Positions 36,601 to 46,733 of a stretch of 64,000 nucleotides of DNA are shown here, in pieces (position 1 is the first letter of the stretch; each line of letters starts with the position of its first letter). The notes under the pieces were generated by a model. It was not told the DNA's origin, searched no databases, and saw only the letters and a program-made list of their open reading frames with translations. The DNA lies in the NCBI GenBank assembly GCA_051294375.1, contig CM119270.1:11848416-11912415 (forward strand). Direction: 5' to 3'. Both the position numbers and the translations under genes were made by a program. This DNA comes from Paraspadella gotoi (Eukaryota > Chaetognatha).

Positions 36601-38228
36601 ATTCGTTGTTCATCGCATCAATCATTCGTTGTATCGCATCAATCATTCGTTGTCATCGCATCAATCATTCGTTGTCATCGCATCAATCATTCGTTGTCAT
36701 CGCATCAATCATTCGTGTCATCGTCATCAATCATTCGTTGTCATCGCATCAATCTTTCGTTGTCATCGCATCAATCTTTCGTTGTCATCGCATCAATCTT
36801 TCGTTGTCATCGCATCAATCTTTCGTTGTCATCGCATCAATCTTTCGTTGTCATCGCATCATCTTTCGTTGTCATCGCATCAATCTTCGTTGTCATCGCA
36901 TCAATCTTCGTTGTCATCGCATCAATCTTTCGTTGTCATCGCATCAATCATTCGTTGTCATCGCATCAATCATTCGTTGTCATCGCATCAATCATTCGTT
37001 GTCATCGCCATTCAATCATTCGTTGTCATCGCATCATCATTCGTTGTCATCGCATCATCATTCGTTGTCATCGCATCAATCATTCGTTGTCATCGCATCA
37101 ATCATTCATTTTTTGGTAAAATTTTACTTTCGCAGACCGAGTTTTGGCGTTTTTTAAAAAAACATTTCAAAAATAAATATTTTTTAAAAAAAAATAATAA
37201 CCCTTAAACCACCTTTAAGCCTAAATCCCACTTAACCCCAGTCAGCAAAGTAAAATTAACCCCTTTTTTTGGGATAGATATTGGGTGATAGATCATTATG
37301 CTCCTAAATTTTTTAAATAATTTTCTATGATTGCAACTTGCGAGATCACTATACTTTTAAGACTTTTGTTTTTTAAAAGCTTTAAATCAGTACCGATTTC
37401 CCTATTCAGCCTTCCAGTAAAGACGTGGAGGTTACTGAGGCGATATCTTCCGTGCCCCAAGAGGAATTCTCCGTCGGCCATTTAATGGGAATGGCCGCGG
37501 GGGGTCTCGGCTCGCAGCAGCCGCTCCCCCCGTCGGCTCCCTCCGTCCCCGTTTTCGGCCAGGCCGTGTTTCCCACAGCTCAGCAACACTCGCATCAGCA
37601 ACAGCAGCAGCGAGACGGAGAGCCGGGGGCAGCCAAACGGCCACGCCTCTCCGTCTCTGCCGATGTCTCCTCCACGCCCACCTCCAATGCCTCGTCCGCT
37701 TCCGCCTCCAAAATCGTCGTTAACAATAACGTTGCCACCTCGCCGCCTCACGTGAGAAGGAAGTCTCCGAACAGGTAAATCGTGTAAGACGTTTTGTCGT
37801 TGTTGTTATTTTCTAGCTTTCTTCATTGGTAAAAATCATGAATATTAAGTGTTTATGAACTATTCTAACTTTCGCTTAACCTACTTGATTTATTTATTTT
37901 CCCAAACCCTAGAGAGCCTCAACCCGTCATCCTTGAGGCGAACCTCTCCCCGATTAACCCGTCAACGCCCCCCGCGACGACGACGACGAACAGAGAGACG
38001 AAAAACTTAAAGGACGAATTCAACGGCGACGAACGAGTCGACGACGATTCCATCGTCATTAAGGAAGAGTTGGGTCGTGGCCGGGGAGACGACAGCCGTG
38101 GCTACGACGATGACGAGGAGGAGCTTGAAGCTAGCCTGGATGACGCCGGTGGAGGCGTAACCGGATGGGGCGAAGTCGCCCTAGCCGGTCCGTCTGGGCT
38201 ACAACAAAATTCGGACGCCAATCAACCG
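33639..38228 (+). CDS. Common 5' exons of alternatively ended transcription-factor locus
   Basis: Exons 33639-33668 (ATG), 33779-33943, 37410-37774 and 37913-38228 join in phase (0, 0, 2) into a 292-residue shared N-terminus ending at a phase-0 donor. Residues 1-65 look like a small globular domain: a helix, then KLSTLTDANIFVMVDT and GGRKWAG, a helix-plus-strand pattern like MADS domains but without their basic residues. Residues 66-186 are Pro/Gln/Ser-rich and hold an AAKRPRLS stretch that could be a nuclear localisation signal. Residues 188-292 are acidic and carry sumoylation consensus sites (VIKEE at about 237, LKDE at about 220). By analogy with lola and mod(mdg4) this part would dimerise or recruit partners while the alternative ends bind DNA. 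The family of the N-terminal domain is unknown to me. A GC-rich 33150-33290 segment with GCCATTTT may be the 5' UTR. Confidence 0.8.
34030..34230. repeat. Degenerate TTAACCCTAA-like repeat
   Basis: Irregular CCCTAA/CTTAAC/TTTACC units in intron 2 of the zinc-finger locus, resembling a decayed interstitial telomere-like array. Confidence 0.55.
34591..35115. repeat. Tandem duplication, about 325-bp period
   Basis: 34591-34775 and 34913-35115 are about 90% alike (GAGTGAATAAACGAGACTG, GTCCAAAGTCAGGGGCAAG, AATGAATGGATAATTTTT), in intron 2 of the zinc-finger locus. Confidence 0.8.
35460..37115. repeat. Large 22-bp minisatellite
   Basis: About 75 copies of a 22-bp unit with core CGCATCAATCATTCG. 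The left half has CGTTATCATCG; from about 36210 the variant CGTTGTCATCG takes over; a block with ATCTTT lies at about 36750-36930. 22 is not a multiple of 3 and the unit lacks stops, so all three forward frames stay open for over 560 codons. This is an artefact, not a protein. It is in intron 2, about 300 bp before exon 3. Confidence 0.95.
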
Positions 38229-39827
38229 GTAAGTTTTCGATAATATAATATTTCGTTTTATGCTTCTTAGCGTAGTTTTTTTTTTTTTTTCTCCGAGAGC
38301 CATATACGCCGTGTCATTCTTCATTTTCCGGGTATTTAGAAATAAATACTATTCAGTGACTCAAAAGACGATGACTACGACGACCTTACCTATGACAACC
38401 AAATGAAACTGTATTGAATCTCACCAGTCACCACTCAATCGTTTAATCGACACAACCTTAATTATTAAGGTTTAATGTACCGGAAAACCGTAGAGAATGA
38501 ACACGGCTATACGGATAATTATCGAGATGTCCACTAACGTGCATTGCGATTACATTAAGAAGATATTCGACATTCATGTTTACCGCCCTACAAGTTTTCT
38601 ATTTACCTCTATTTCATGACATCCTTAAGTGATCTCATTATTTTGTTATTAAATTATCTATTTATCATAAAAACTAAATTAGTTCTAGACAAAGACTTGT
38701 GTGGTGAGAGACATATTTTAACAACTTTCTATTTCATGAATGTTTGGGAAGTAACAATTTTGAGGTATTCCTAAATTTTTTAATAGAAATTGATTTTTAC
38801 TGTGACATGAAAGTTTAATCTCGGATAAAATTAAGTGAACACTTTTTAGCTTTTGATATATTTGGTTAATAACTTCTTATAACAATTTTTGAAGGCTGTG
38901 GTAATATTAAAGCTATGCAATTCTAGTTCTTTCAATTATTTTTTTTAATCGCGAATATTTAAATTTAACCAAATTTAAAAAAAGATTTTACTTAGATTGA
39001 ATGGCTTAAATTATTTTAAGAATGAATATAATTAGGATGGGCTTAAAAGTAGCATTGCAGTGACGAGTTTTACCTCTGCATGAGTTGAAAAGGAAGAGGC
39101 ACGCGTCTTGAACTCTTAACTTTAGTTAATAAATTGTTGTTACATTAAAAGAACGTCGTGCCTATTCCTTTTAATTTTTTACCCCAGCTGTCCCATCCCA
39201 TGAGCTACTTCTGACAAGTGCATTGATGAGTTTTGAGTTTCATTATTCACTTTAGATATTTGGGAAATTCTTCTTTCAATTTTAACAATTTAATCGCTTT
39301 TTTATTCACTTAAAACCATAAACCAACAAAAACCAACACACTTTTCGCTTTTTAAAACTAATTCCCCCAGCTATGACTTCACCGGATTCGTGCCTTTTTT
39401 CTTCCTCGATACATTTCTAACTAGAATGGACTTCTAATTAGACCTGTAAATCAGCGAAATGGGAAGCAGTGCAGCCTCATGCAGATTCGTAATAAGGTTG
39501 AATAGATGCGTATTTTTGTTGTGCGAACAAATGAATACGATTGCGCCCTGATGAGATTATTGGGCCTTCTAATCTGGCGATTACCAATGTTTTCGAGTTT
39601 GGAAAAAAAAATTATGGGGAATAAAAGAGCAAATAACAAACACAAAACTGATCAATGCATTTGTGGTGAAGGGACATGCTCTTATTTCCCCTTTTCCCAT
39701 CCTCTCCCTCTAGCCCATGTATTAAAACAAATACACAGCATTGAAAAGCAGGACATTGACGAAAGTGCTGTTATCAAATTTTTTCATATGACCACCCTCC
39801 CATAACCCTCCCTACCCTTTTCAAAAG

Positions 39828-40511
39828 GAACCCGAAAGGATTGGTATCGCCGATTACATGGCCGCTCGCACTCCCGAACCCTATATCTGCTCCGTGTGCT
39901 ATGTCGTGTTCCAAAGCCCCACACTTTTGACCGAACACCAAACGACCCACGAGGCTTCCCCTATCGATTCTTCCACGGCCGCCGCCGCCGCCCCCAACCT
40001 TCCCCCCGCCCTGCTTGGACCCAACGACGAGGACAGCGGAGAAGACGGTATTTTCGTCGAAGGCTACGCGCACCCAAACGGGAAAGACTACTTGTGTACG
40101 ATATGCAACAAGCCGTTCAAAAGGAAAGACTATTTCAAACAGCACCTGCTATCGCATTCAAGAAAGTTTCAGTGTCCGCATTGCAACTTCAACTTCGCCC
40201 GAAAGGATCACTTGGGAAGGCACTTAAAAAACCGCGTCTGTCTGCGGGGGTTGGAAAACAATGAGCTGGCGGCCGAGCACAAGGCCAAGATCATGAACAA
40301 TGACGAAGACGACGACGACGACGACGACGACGTCGTTGACGAAGAAGAAACCAAAGACAAAAAGCAAACGAATACGTTGAACATTCTAGAAGCGAAACCA
40401 GATTCCGGAGATAAGGAAGCCATTATTGAGGAGAAAGACGCGGCGTCTCCATCCAAAGACGTTAAACCCGTCATGTCTACTAGAAAAAGCAAAAGAGGGC
40501 AAAGAGATTGA
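39828..40511 (+). CDS. Alternative end 1: three zinc fingers
   Basis: A terminal exon entered in phase 0 after TTTTCAAAAG, 227 residues plus stop. It has C2H2 fingers (CSVC...HQTTH and CTIC...HLLSH) and a C2HC finger (CPHC...HLKNRVC), with an acidic linker between fingers 1 and 2 and an acidic Asp run plus a basic C-terminus (STRKSKRGQRD). With the common part it would give a protein of about 519 residues. Expected to be a nuclear DNA-binding isoform. Confidence 0.85.
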   Translation, partial: EPERIGIADYMAARTPEPYICSVCYVVFQSPTLLTEHQTTHEASPIDSSTAAAAAPNLPPALLGPNDEDSGEDGIFVEGYAHPNGKDYLCTICNKPFKRKDYFKQHLLSHSRKFQCPHCNFNFARKDHLGRHLKNRVCLRGLENNELAAEHKAKIMNNDEDDDDDDDDVVDEEETKDKKQTNTLNILEAKPDSGDKEAIIEEKDAASPSKDVKPVMSTRKSKRGQRD

Positions 40512-40796
40512 CATTTACTTTTGTTCTTATCCTTTTTACTTGTATCCGTATATTTATTATCATTTCTTCCATTTGTCGAGTGCAAACTTGAAAAAGTTTA
40601 ATTTCTTTTTTTCAATACAAGTTTTTTTTCCCAAATGAGGTTTTATTTCCTGGTGATCGGTCGATATACTTCCTTCATCTTTAGTGCTTGTTTGGTTCTC
40701 CGATGCGACAGCTGGTTATTTATAATTTAAATGGCTATTTAAAAAAATCCCCCAAAAAATCCACCATACAAAACCAAAAATCCGTTTCGTCAAAAG

Positions 40797-41150
40797 GTGG
40801 GATTCGCCTCCCGAATTCTCGCTCTCTGCCGTTCTCGACAAGAGGTCCCAACTTCGGCGACCACTGTCGTCACCGAGAATTCGTCGACCTTCAACTGCCT
40901 CGTCTGCGGCGACACCTTCCCCGACGATAAAACTCGGGAGGCTCACGAAGCCGGCCACGCCGACGATGTCCGAGCAGCCTGTCCAGTTTGCGGCGAGATT
41001 TACGTCGTTCCTGACTTGATCGTTCATTTGAAGCGACACTTTGATGACGACGACGGTGAAGAGGAGGAAGAAAGTCGATATTCTTGCCAAGACTGCGGAG
41101 CCAAGTTCGCCTTCAAGCATCACTTGTGCCGTCATCGATGCGGCGACTAA
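40797..41150 (+). CDS. Alternative end 2: zinc fingers
   Basis: A terminal exon with phase-0 acceptors at 40797 or 40845. It encodes CLVC...HEAGH, CPVC...HLKRH (one residue shorter than usual between C and H) and a final CQDC...HRC finger that looks truncated, closing at a TAA. Acidic stretch EEEEES between fingers 2 and 3. It is a separate end rather than a continuation, because the preceding exon has its own stop and 3' sequence. Confidence 0.8.
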   Translation: MGFASRILALCRSRQEVPTSATTVVTENSSTFNCLVCGDTFPDDKTREAHEAGHADDVRAACPVCGEIYVVPDLIVHLKRHFDDDDGEEEEESRYSCQDCGAKFAFKHHLCRHRCGD

Positions 41151-41233
41151 GCCTTGTATTTCCTTTTTTGTTTGCATCAATACCTTAGAGAAAGTTCCGA
41201 TTTTAATTTTGAACTTTTTTTTTTATTATTAAT

Positions 41234-41275
41234 GGACATGTTTCGACTTTGGTACAAGTCTTCATCATAATACCT
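41234..41275 (-). repeat. Hammerhead-like motif copy
   Basis: On the minus strand TGATGAAGACTT, a short loop, AAGTCGAAACATGTCC. GACTT/AAGTC can pair. It lies just 3' of alternative end 2. Related to the motifs at 29.57 and 58.27 kb. Confidence 0.5.
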
Positions 41276-42006
41276 TAATACAAACTAGAAATCAACTTTT
41301 TCCGCTGACCATCTTCATGACAGCGAATTTAAATTATTTATATCCGGATTCTTTCGACTCGTAGCTAAAACTGCCTCGTTCCCGCATCCAAACATTACAG
41401 ACAGCGTTCCCGCCCGCGGCAGAGGTCTTCGCTTCCCCTTCAGATCCAGATTAGATTTGTCTATTTTCTCGATCTTCAAATCTTTCACCTGCTTCACCTC
41501 AACGGTCTTGTACGCCAGTCATGGCAGTCATGTCGCACACTGACTCATTCCAGTTCGTTGTTTTCAACACTCCAAGGATCACATGGCTTCTTGCCAAAAA
41601 ATACCAAGAATTTTTTCGGCTAAGCGTTCAGCTCGTGCGGTAATTTGCGCGTGCACTTTAAAAAAGTGACCGCAATGCGTTGATAATTGCCATGTCGTCT
41701 TTTACTTTCCTGCAACTGTATCTCCTTAAAGTTTCCTCCTTTCGTGTATCCCTGTACTTGAAATCGAATTCATCAATGCGCCGTAGTTGTATAAAAATTT
41801 ATTTATGTTATTTGCATGGTTTCAAATACGTCAGCCTTATCTTTGGGACAGCTCGCTATTATTTTCCATAAGTTTATCTCGGCACACGTGCAGACGAATT
41901 TTCATAAAAGGTTTCCTGCAATGTTATTTCCGTATTTTTATGACCTGGTAGATAGTTTATCGTTAGTTTTTTTTTTTGTTTTTATCCCCCGTTTATCGAC
42001 GAAAAG

Positions 42007-42638
42007 AGCTTGAACGGATTTCGGTCGTTCTACCAACTCACCGATGACGACCTGTACCTGGCCGACCAATTTTTATACGGGACCCTGCGATCGGACCACG
42101 GATGCGCCGTCCCTTACCCTTACATGGCCTCGTCCAGCGTACATTTGTTCTGGCGCGGTTGGCTGTTTCGCTATGACAAGGCCAGACGAGTTCATACCCG
42201 CTATCGGTGTACCAAACGACAGGTGTGCAAAGTCGACAACAGGGGGGGTGCTCTTTTTTCTGTAATCGGATTTAGACGTAAATGATAAAGGACAAAACTT
42301 CATTCGTTGCTACACCTCTCCAGGGCCACCAGTGCTGCAGCGGAGCCATCAGCATTTGCAGCACGCCTGGAAATCCATTGGAAGTTATTCGCGAAGTGCC
42401 TCACAATCTCGATCCCGAGCCGGACATGGGTCGAGCCGTGGAGAAGGTGAAGGCGGCCAGGATGAAGGCTATTTACCGCCAGCAAGCGACCGGGAAGCAA
42501 TACGTCATCTACCTGGAGTCTGGCAAGTTTGATGAATACACGCCGCCCAACCTGCCCGAGATAGAAGGGTCGGTCGGAGACAGCGGCTCGCCGATTTCCG
42601 ACGAGTTGCCTTACAAGCTCGACGACGATATGGCTTAA
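42007..42638 (+). CDS. Alternative end 3: FLYWCH-like zinc finger
   Basis: Two exons, 42007-42222 and 42324-42638, phase 0 at both joins and a 101-bp intron; 176 residues. The core HLFWRGWLFRY...RYRC, then CCSGAIS and PHNLD follows the FLYWCH order (aromatic strand, YxC, CxA/G, His). FLYWCH domains are the typical alternative ends of Drosophila mod(mdg4). The tail is acidic. FLYWCH assignment is by pattern only. Confidence 0.65.
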
Positions 42639-43105
42639 AGAGCTGAAACTAGCGTGAAGTCTGTCACGAAGAAATTTGATGCATCCTCATCCTGCCTTTT
42701 TTTTTTCCAGGCCCAGTTACTATTCTTCCACTTGCTAATGCTGGGTTTCAACTAGATATAGATGATTAGTCTCTTTAGACTTTATGAATCGATTGTGTGT
42801 GTTATTTGATCTTAAAAGAAAAGGAGAAAAAGTTTTGTTATTTGTTAAATTTTCATATTTTCATAGTTGTACGGATTAATTCCTATATTATAAGTTTTCT
42901 ACGAAATTATAAAAAAAAACATATTATTTCTGTTAAAGATTCTTTCGCAAATTAGAATGTATAGAATGAAACTCAAAAACTCACTCTGCCGAAAGAAAAA
43001 TTGTCACTCGAACTAGCTCAGCCCCTTTACTGACGACTCTCCCTAGCTTGTCTCCACTTGCTCCAAGTTTCTTTTTGCGGTTTACTCTCCCCAACTTTTT
43101 AACAG

Positions 43106-43531
43106 TTCCCTTACCCTTGGGAGCGAGATCTCGATTTTCGGGACGAGAAGCCCCCACTTTCGGTCGACGACGTTTTCGGCGGCGAGGAGAACGACGACGA
43201 CGCCACCAAGCTGGCCGTGGGCTCGTCTCAGGCCATCGTGCCTCTGGGGCCCAACGCGTCCCCGCTGGCACACGGCGCCTCCCAGCTCTTCGCACCCAAT
43301 CCCCTTGAACTGGCCCACAACGCGAGGTTCATTATGCGTCATGGATGCAAATTTAATCCTTACCAAAGTTCCGCGCTGCAGAACCTTTACAACATGAACC
43401 CTTACCCGTCGGGGGAGGAGAAAAGGAAGATCGCTAATCTGATCGGAATCACGGAGTCACAGGCCTGCAATTGGTTTCAAAACAAACGGAACCGTGACAA
43501 AATGAACATGAAATTCAAGCCAAAATCCTGA
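43106..43531 (+). CDS. Alternative end 4: homeodomain
   Basis: Single terminal exon, phase-0 acceptor after TTTTTAACAG, 141 residues. The C-terminal 60 residues form a divergent homeodomain: NPYPSGEEKRKIANLIGI, then ITESQACNWFQNKRNRDKM with the invariant W48, F49, N51 and R53. The N-terminal arm is poor in Arg. Upstream is an acidic linker (DDVFGGEENDDD). It could not be spliced in frame after the other ends because each has its own stop. Confidence 0.83.
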   Translation, partial: FPYPWERDLDFRDEKPPLSVDDVFGGEENDDDATKLAVGSSQAIVPLGPNASPLAHGASQLFAPNPLELAHNARFIMRHGCKFNPYQSSALQNLYNMNPYPSGEEKRKIANLIGITESQACNWFQNKRNRDKMNMKFKPKS

Positions 43532-43897
43532 AATTAGTGATCGCACTCTTTTTGGTTGTTGTCTCACACGCTTCTCTCTTTGAAATCCATCCCCCCCTTT
43601 ATTTTCAGTTTTCATACTGTCTTTTTGTCTTTGCGTGTTTCTTTGTGCTTAGAAAAAAAGTTTTAGACGAGCCAAATAAGATTATTTTTTAAAAAAACTC
43701 CTCAATGCACTTAGGAAGTTATCAATTTAATTTTTATTTTTTACATATAGCGCTTACAATGAGTTTAAATTTAGAATAAGTAATTTCTTCACACTTTGAA
43801 AAGTAATCGAGTAAACAATCGATGCGCGAATCAGTAAATTTTGGGTCACCTCCATTTTCTCCCTTTGCGCCTTTTATTTAAAAAAAAAACGTCTTAG

Positions 43898-44548
43898 CTC
43901 TACCTGGCCGACCTTCTGGACGTCGACGACGAAGGCAACGTTTTTGCCAATCTGCAAATGTGGAAAGACGACAGCGTATCCTCCCGGAGTGCCGCGTCGC
44001 AGGATCAAGACGAGGATTCGGCCATCGGTTTGGCCGTCGTAAAGTTAGACGACGATACGGAAACGCCCTGTCCTTACCAAAACTGTGATAAGCTATTCTC
44101 GAGCGCCGCAGCTCTCAGGTCAGTTTGCAGGCGTTTGATAATTCGCCAGTGACGAGCCGACTGCTTGCGACACCTTTCCTGCCAGAATTCCTCTCGCCGT
44201 TAACTTTTTCGCTTTTCGATCACAGACGGCACATAAAACGAATTCACCAAAACAACTACGCCTTTCGCTGCGGCATATGTCAAAAGGGGTTTAACGAAAA
44301 GAGGGATTTCAAGCTACATGTAGACACGCATTCTGGGGTTAAAAACTATAAGGTACATAGGGGTTCAAGTTGGGGCCTTATCTCGATTACAGTTTATTTT
44401 AATTTTATTTTCTACTGGGCTTTTCTTTTTATTCTTTCCGGCATGAAAGTGCCCGCATTGCAGCCGCCAATACTCTCAGAGCGGCTCCATGCACCGACAC
44501 GCCCGAAAATGCCTTGGACCCGAGTCGACGACGTGCTTGGGATCGTGA
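43898..44548 (+). CDS. Alternative end 5: three zinc fingers over three exons
   Basis: Exons 43898-44118, 44226-44352 and 44450-44548 (phases 0, 2, 0); 148 residues. Fingers: CPYQNC...HIKRIH split by an intron after SSAAALR, CGIC...HVDTH, and a C2HC finger CPHC...HARKC. Acidic N-terminal linker (LYLADLLDVDDEG). Stop TGA. Confidence 0.83.
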
Positions 44549-45064
44549 CGAATCAACGCACTGAAAATGGGGCTGAATTGTGGGTCTTTGACAAAGATAT
44601 TTTTGTTTAAAAATCAGGGTCTTATTGATAATGAGAATTCGTGACATTTTCGCTTTTTCATTTTCCAAAAGTATTAGTTAACTTAGTCGCCTTTTATGTG
44701 CGTGCATGCTAATTGATATGTAAGGTGACGGTGCACTTCGGTGCGAATTAGAAAATCAAAATAAGTTTCTTAACGCGTCGTGTATGTACGGACTTCTGAA
44801 CGTCGATTTATTGTATTTCCATTATAAATATAAAAAAAAAACAGGTGCAGCGTCATTTTCTCCCCACTTGTCCAGTATTATTTTTCTTTCGATTGACACC
44901 CGAAAAAATAAAAAAAAAATTAAAGAAAATTGGTTATTTCAATCGTAATTTTTTTTTTTGAGACTATCAATGCATTTGTCATTAGTAAGGAAATATTAGT
45001 CTTTGCCATACTCTGTGGTGTGATATTAGTTACAATTAGGGACTGCTCATAATGCGAACCTCAG

Positions 45065-46415
45065 GTTCTTGACGTTTGTCCCGTGGAACCCGACGAGATG
45101 CGATCCGCTGACATCTTCGTTACCAGCATCGATTCCGTGGAACCCCGTGAGGACGAAGAGGAGGAAGAGGACGAGGAGGAGAGACAAGAGGAAAAAAGGG
45201 AAGTTGCGGAGGGAAGAGGAGACGGCGTGGAAATGGTCAAAGGTACTTGTTCAAATTTCGATAGAATTTTCAATGGTAATTTTAAGATTGTAAATGATGC
45301 AGGCTGCATAACTGAATTGGTGCAGATATTTTGTAATTAAGAAAACTTTGCAGGGAAATAAATAGCTAATTTTAATTCATAGTACTGGTTTAATTAAAAA
45401 AAAAAAAAAACATGAGCGGGCTGATCTTTTATTAGAAACTTTTTTTTACTGCAGTATGCTAATTTAAGTAGTGACACGTTTAAAGTTTTGAGTAACGACG
45501 TAAGAACGATATCAATATAATATTTCCATTTCATAAATTTGTTCCCCCTTTTTTTATTGAAGGGGAACCGAATTTCTTTCGAAGAGGAAAATCTATCGGC
45601 GGCAACTTTAACTGCTCCACCTGCGGAAAATCTTTTCCCAACAGTCGGAACCTTCGGGTAAATTAAAATCATAAAAGAGGAGAAAACCATCGAGGTCGGC
45701 AGCGGCTCAATATGGTAGTTAACAGCTTTAAATCACCCGTCCCGATACTGAGCAGTGAGCAATGCCTGACCTGGATATCATAAAAACAAATGAGGAAGCC
45801 GAGTTTTGATTTTATCTTGTTATTTGTAGCCGTCAAGCCTGTGGGCTTGATTCTTTTAAGCGGAGAGGGTGAACTGCCACCGAAACCTTCTCTGACCTTA
45901 CTTAATTGTCCGTGCCTGTTTCCTAGCGCCACATAGCCAACGTCCACCTGAAGCAGTCCTCCTTTCGCTGCGATCATTGTGGCAAAGGGTTCATGGACCG
46001 GACCAACTACGCAGACCACGTGGCGCGTCACGAGGGCGTTTCCCGCTACGTGTGCCACCTATGCGCACGCGACTTCATCTCCAAGGGCGTTTTGAAGACG
46101 CATCTCTTTACATGCACCGGAAGGCCGATCGCGTCTCGAAGCCACGCTCACTGTTCCCGGACGGCCAAGACCGACGCTGGAACGCCTGAACCGGAAATGG
46201 GCGGAGACGGTGACGCGCTTATCGGGGACGCCATGTCAGGCGCCCTTCAGCGAGGCGGCGCCGGACAAAACGTTACGCTGGAACCGGCGATTCTCATTGG
46301 CGGTGGAGCTGATTTGCACGTAGGGCAGATGATCGAAGCCAATTTGACCGACGAGGACATGTATCACAATTTCGGGTCGACTATCGCGAGGGTCATGGAC
46401 CTGTCTAGCTTGTGA
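45065..46415 (+). CDS. Alternative end 6: three zinc fingers over three exons
   Basis: Exons 45065-45242, 45563-45657 and 45927-46415 (phases 0, 1, 0); 253 residues. A Glu-rich linker precedes CSTC...HIANVH (split by an intron after SRNLR, the same place as in end 5), CDHC...HVARH and a C2HC finger CHLC...HLFTC. A 90-residue Gly/Asp-rich tail follows. AATAAA at 46617-46622 is a likely poly(A) signal. Ends 5 and 6 share the intron position, suggesting duplication of an ancestral end. Confidence 0.83.
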
Positions 46416-46616
46416 GAGTTTTTCTTTTGTTCCGTAATGCTAAATATTAAATAATGTTAAATCATTCTTTTTCTTATCTTTGATTCAAAGTTTGAATATA
46501 GACTCTGTACTTCAGTCTCAAGATGTCGTGAAACGTTTAGACATGTACCCAAATTCCATAGAAAACAAAAGATCTATAAATTAAGTTTATTCAAACTTTA
46601 CGCCATGATTGGTACC

Positions 46617-46622
46617 AATAAA
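46617..46622 (+). terminator. Poly(A) signal of the zinc-finger locus
   Basis: AATAAA about 200 bases after the last stop codon, in the 318-bp gap between two convergent genes. Confidence 0.55.
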
Positions 46623-46733
46623 ATTTTCGTCAGTAGCATCCTTATAAGCAAGTACGTATATTATATATATATTTTTTTAAAATAAAGAAAAAAAAAATCA
46701 ATTTAATCAATAAAGTCTTAAGTGATTATAGAC

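Noticed and set aside
35392-37207. Three overlapping frames of 562-582 codons
   Set aside because: They are the 22-bp minisatellite read in three frames; all are open because the unit lacks stops. No domain, start context or splice logic.
38351-38408. Short acidic frame DSKDDDYDDLTYDNQMKLY as a seventh end
   Set aside because: Its acceptor would need phase 2, but the shared donor is phase 0.
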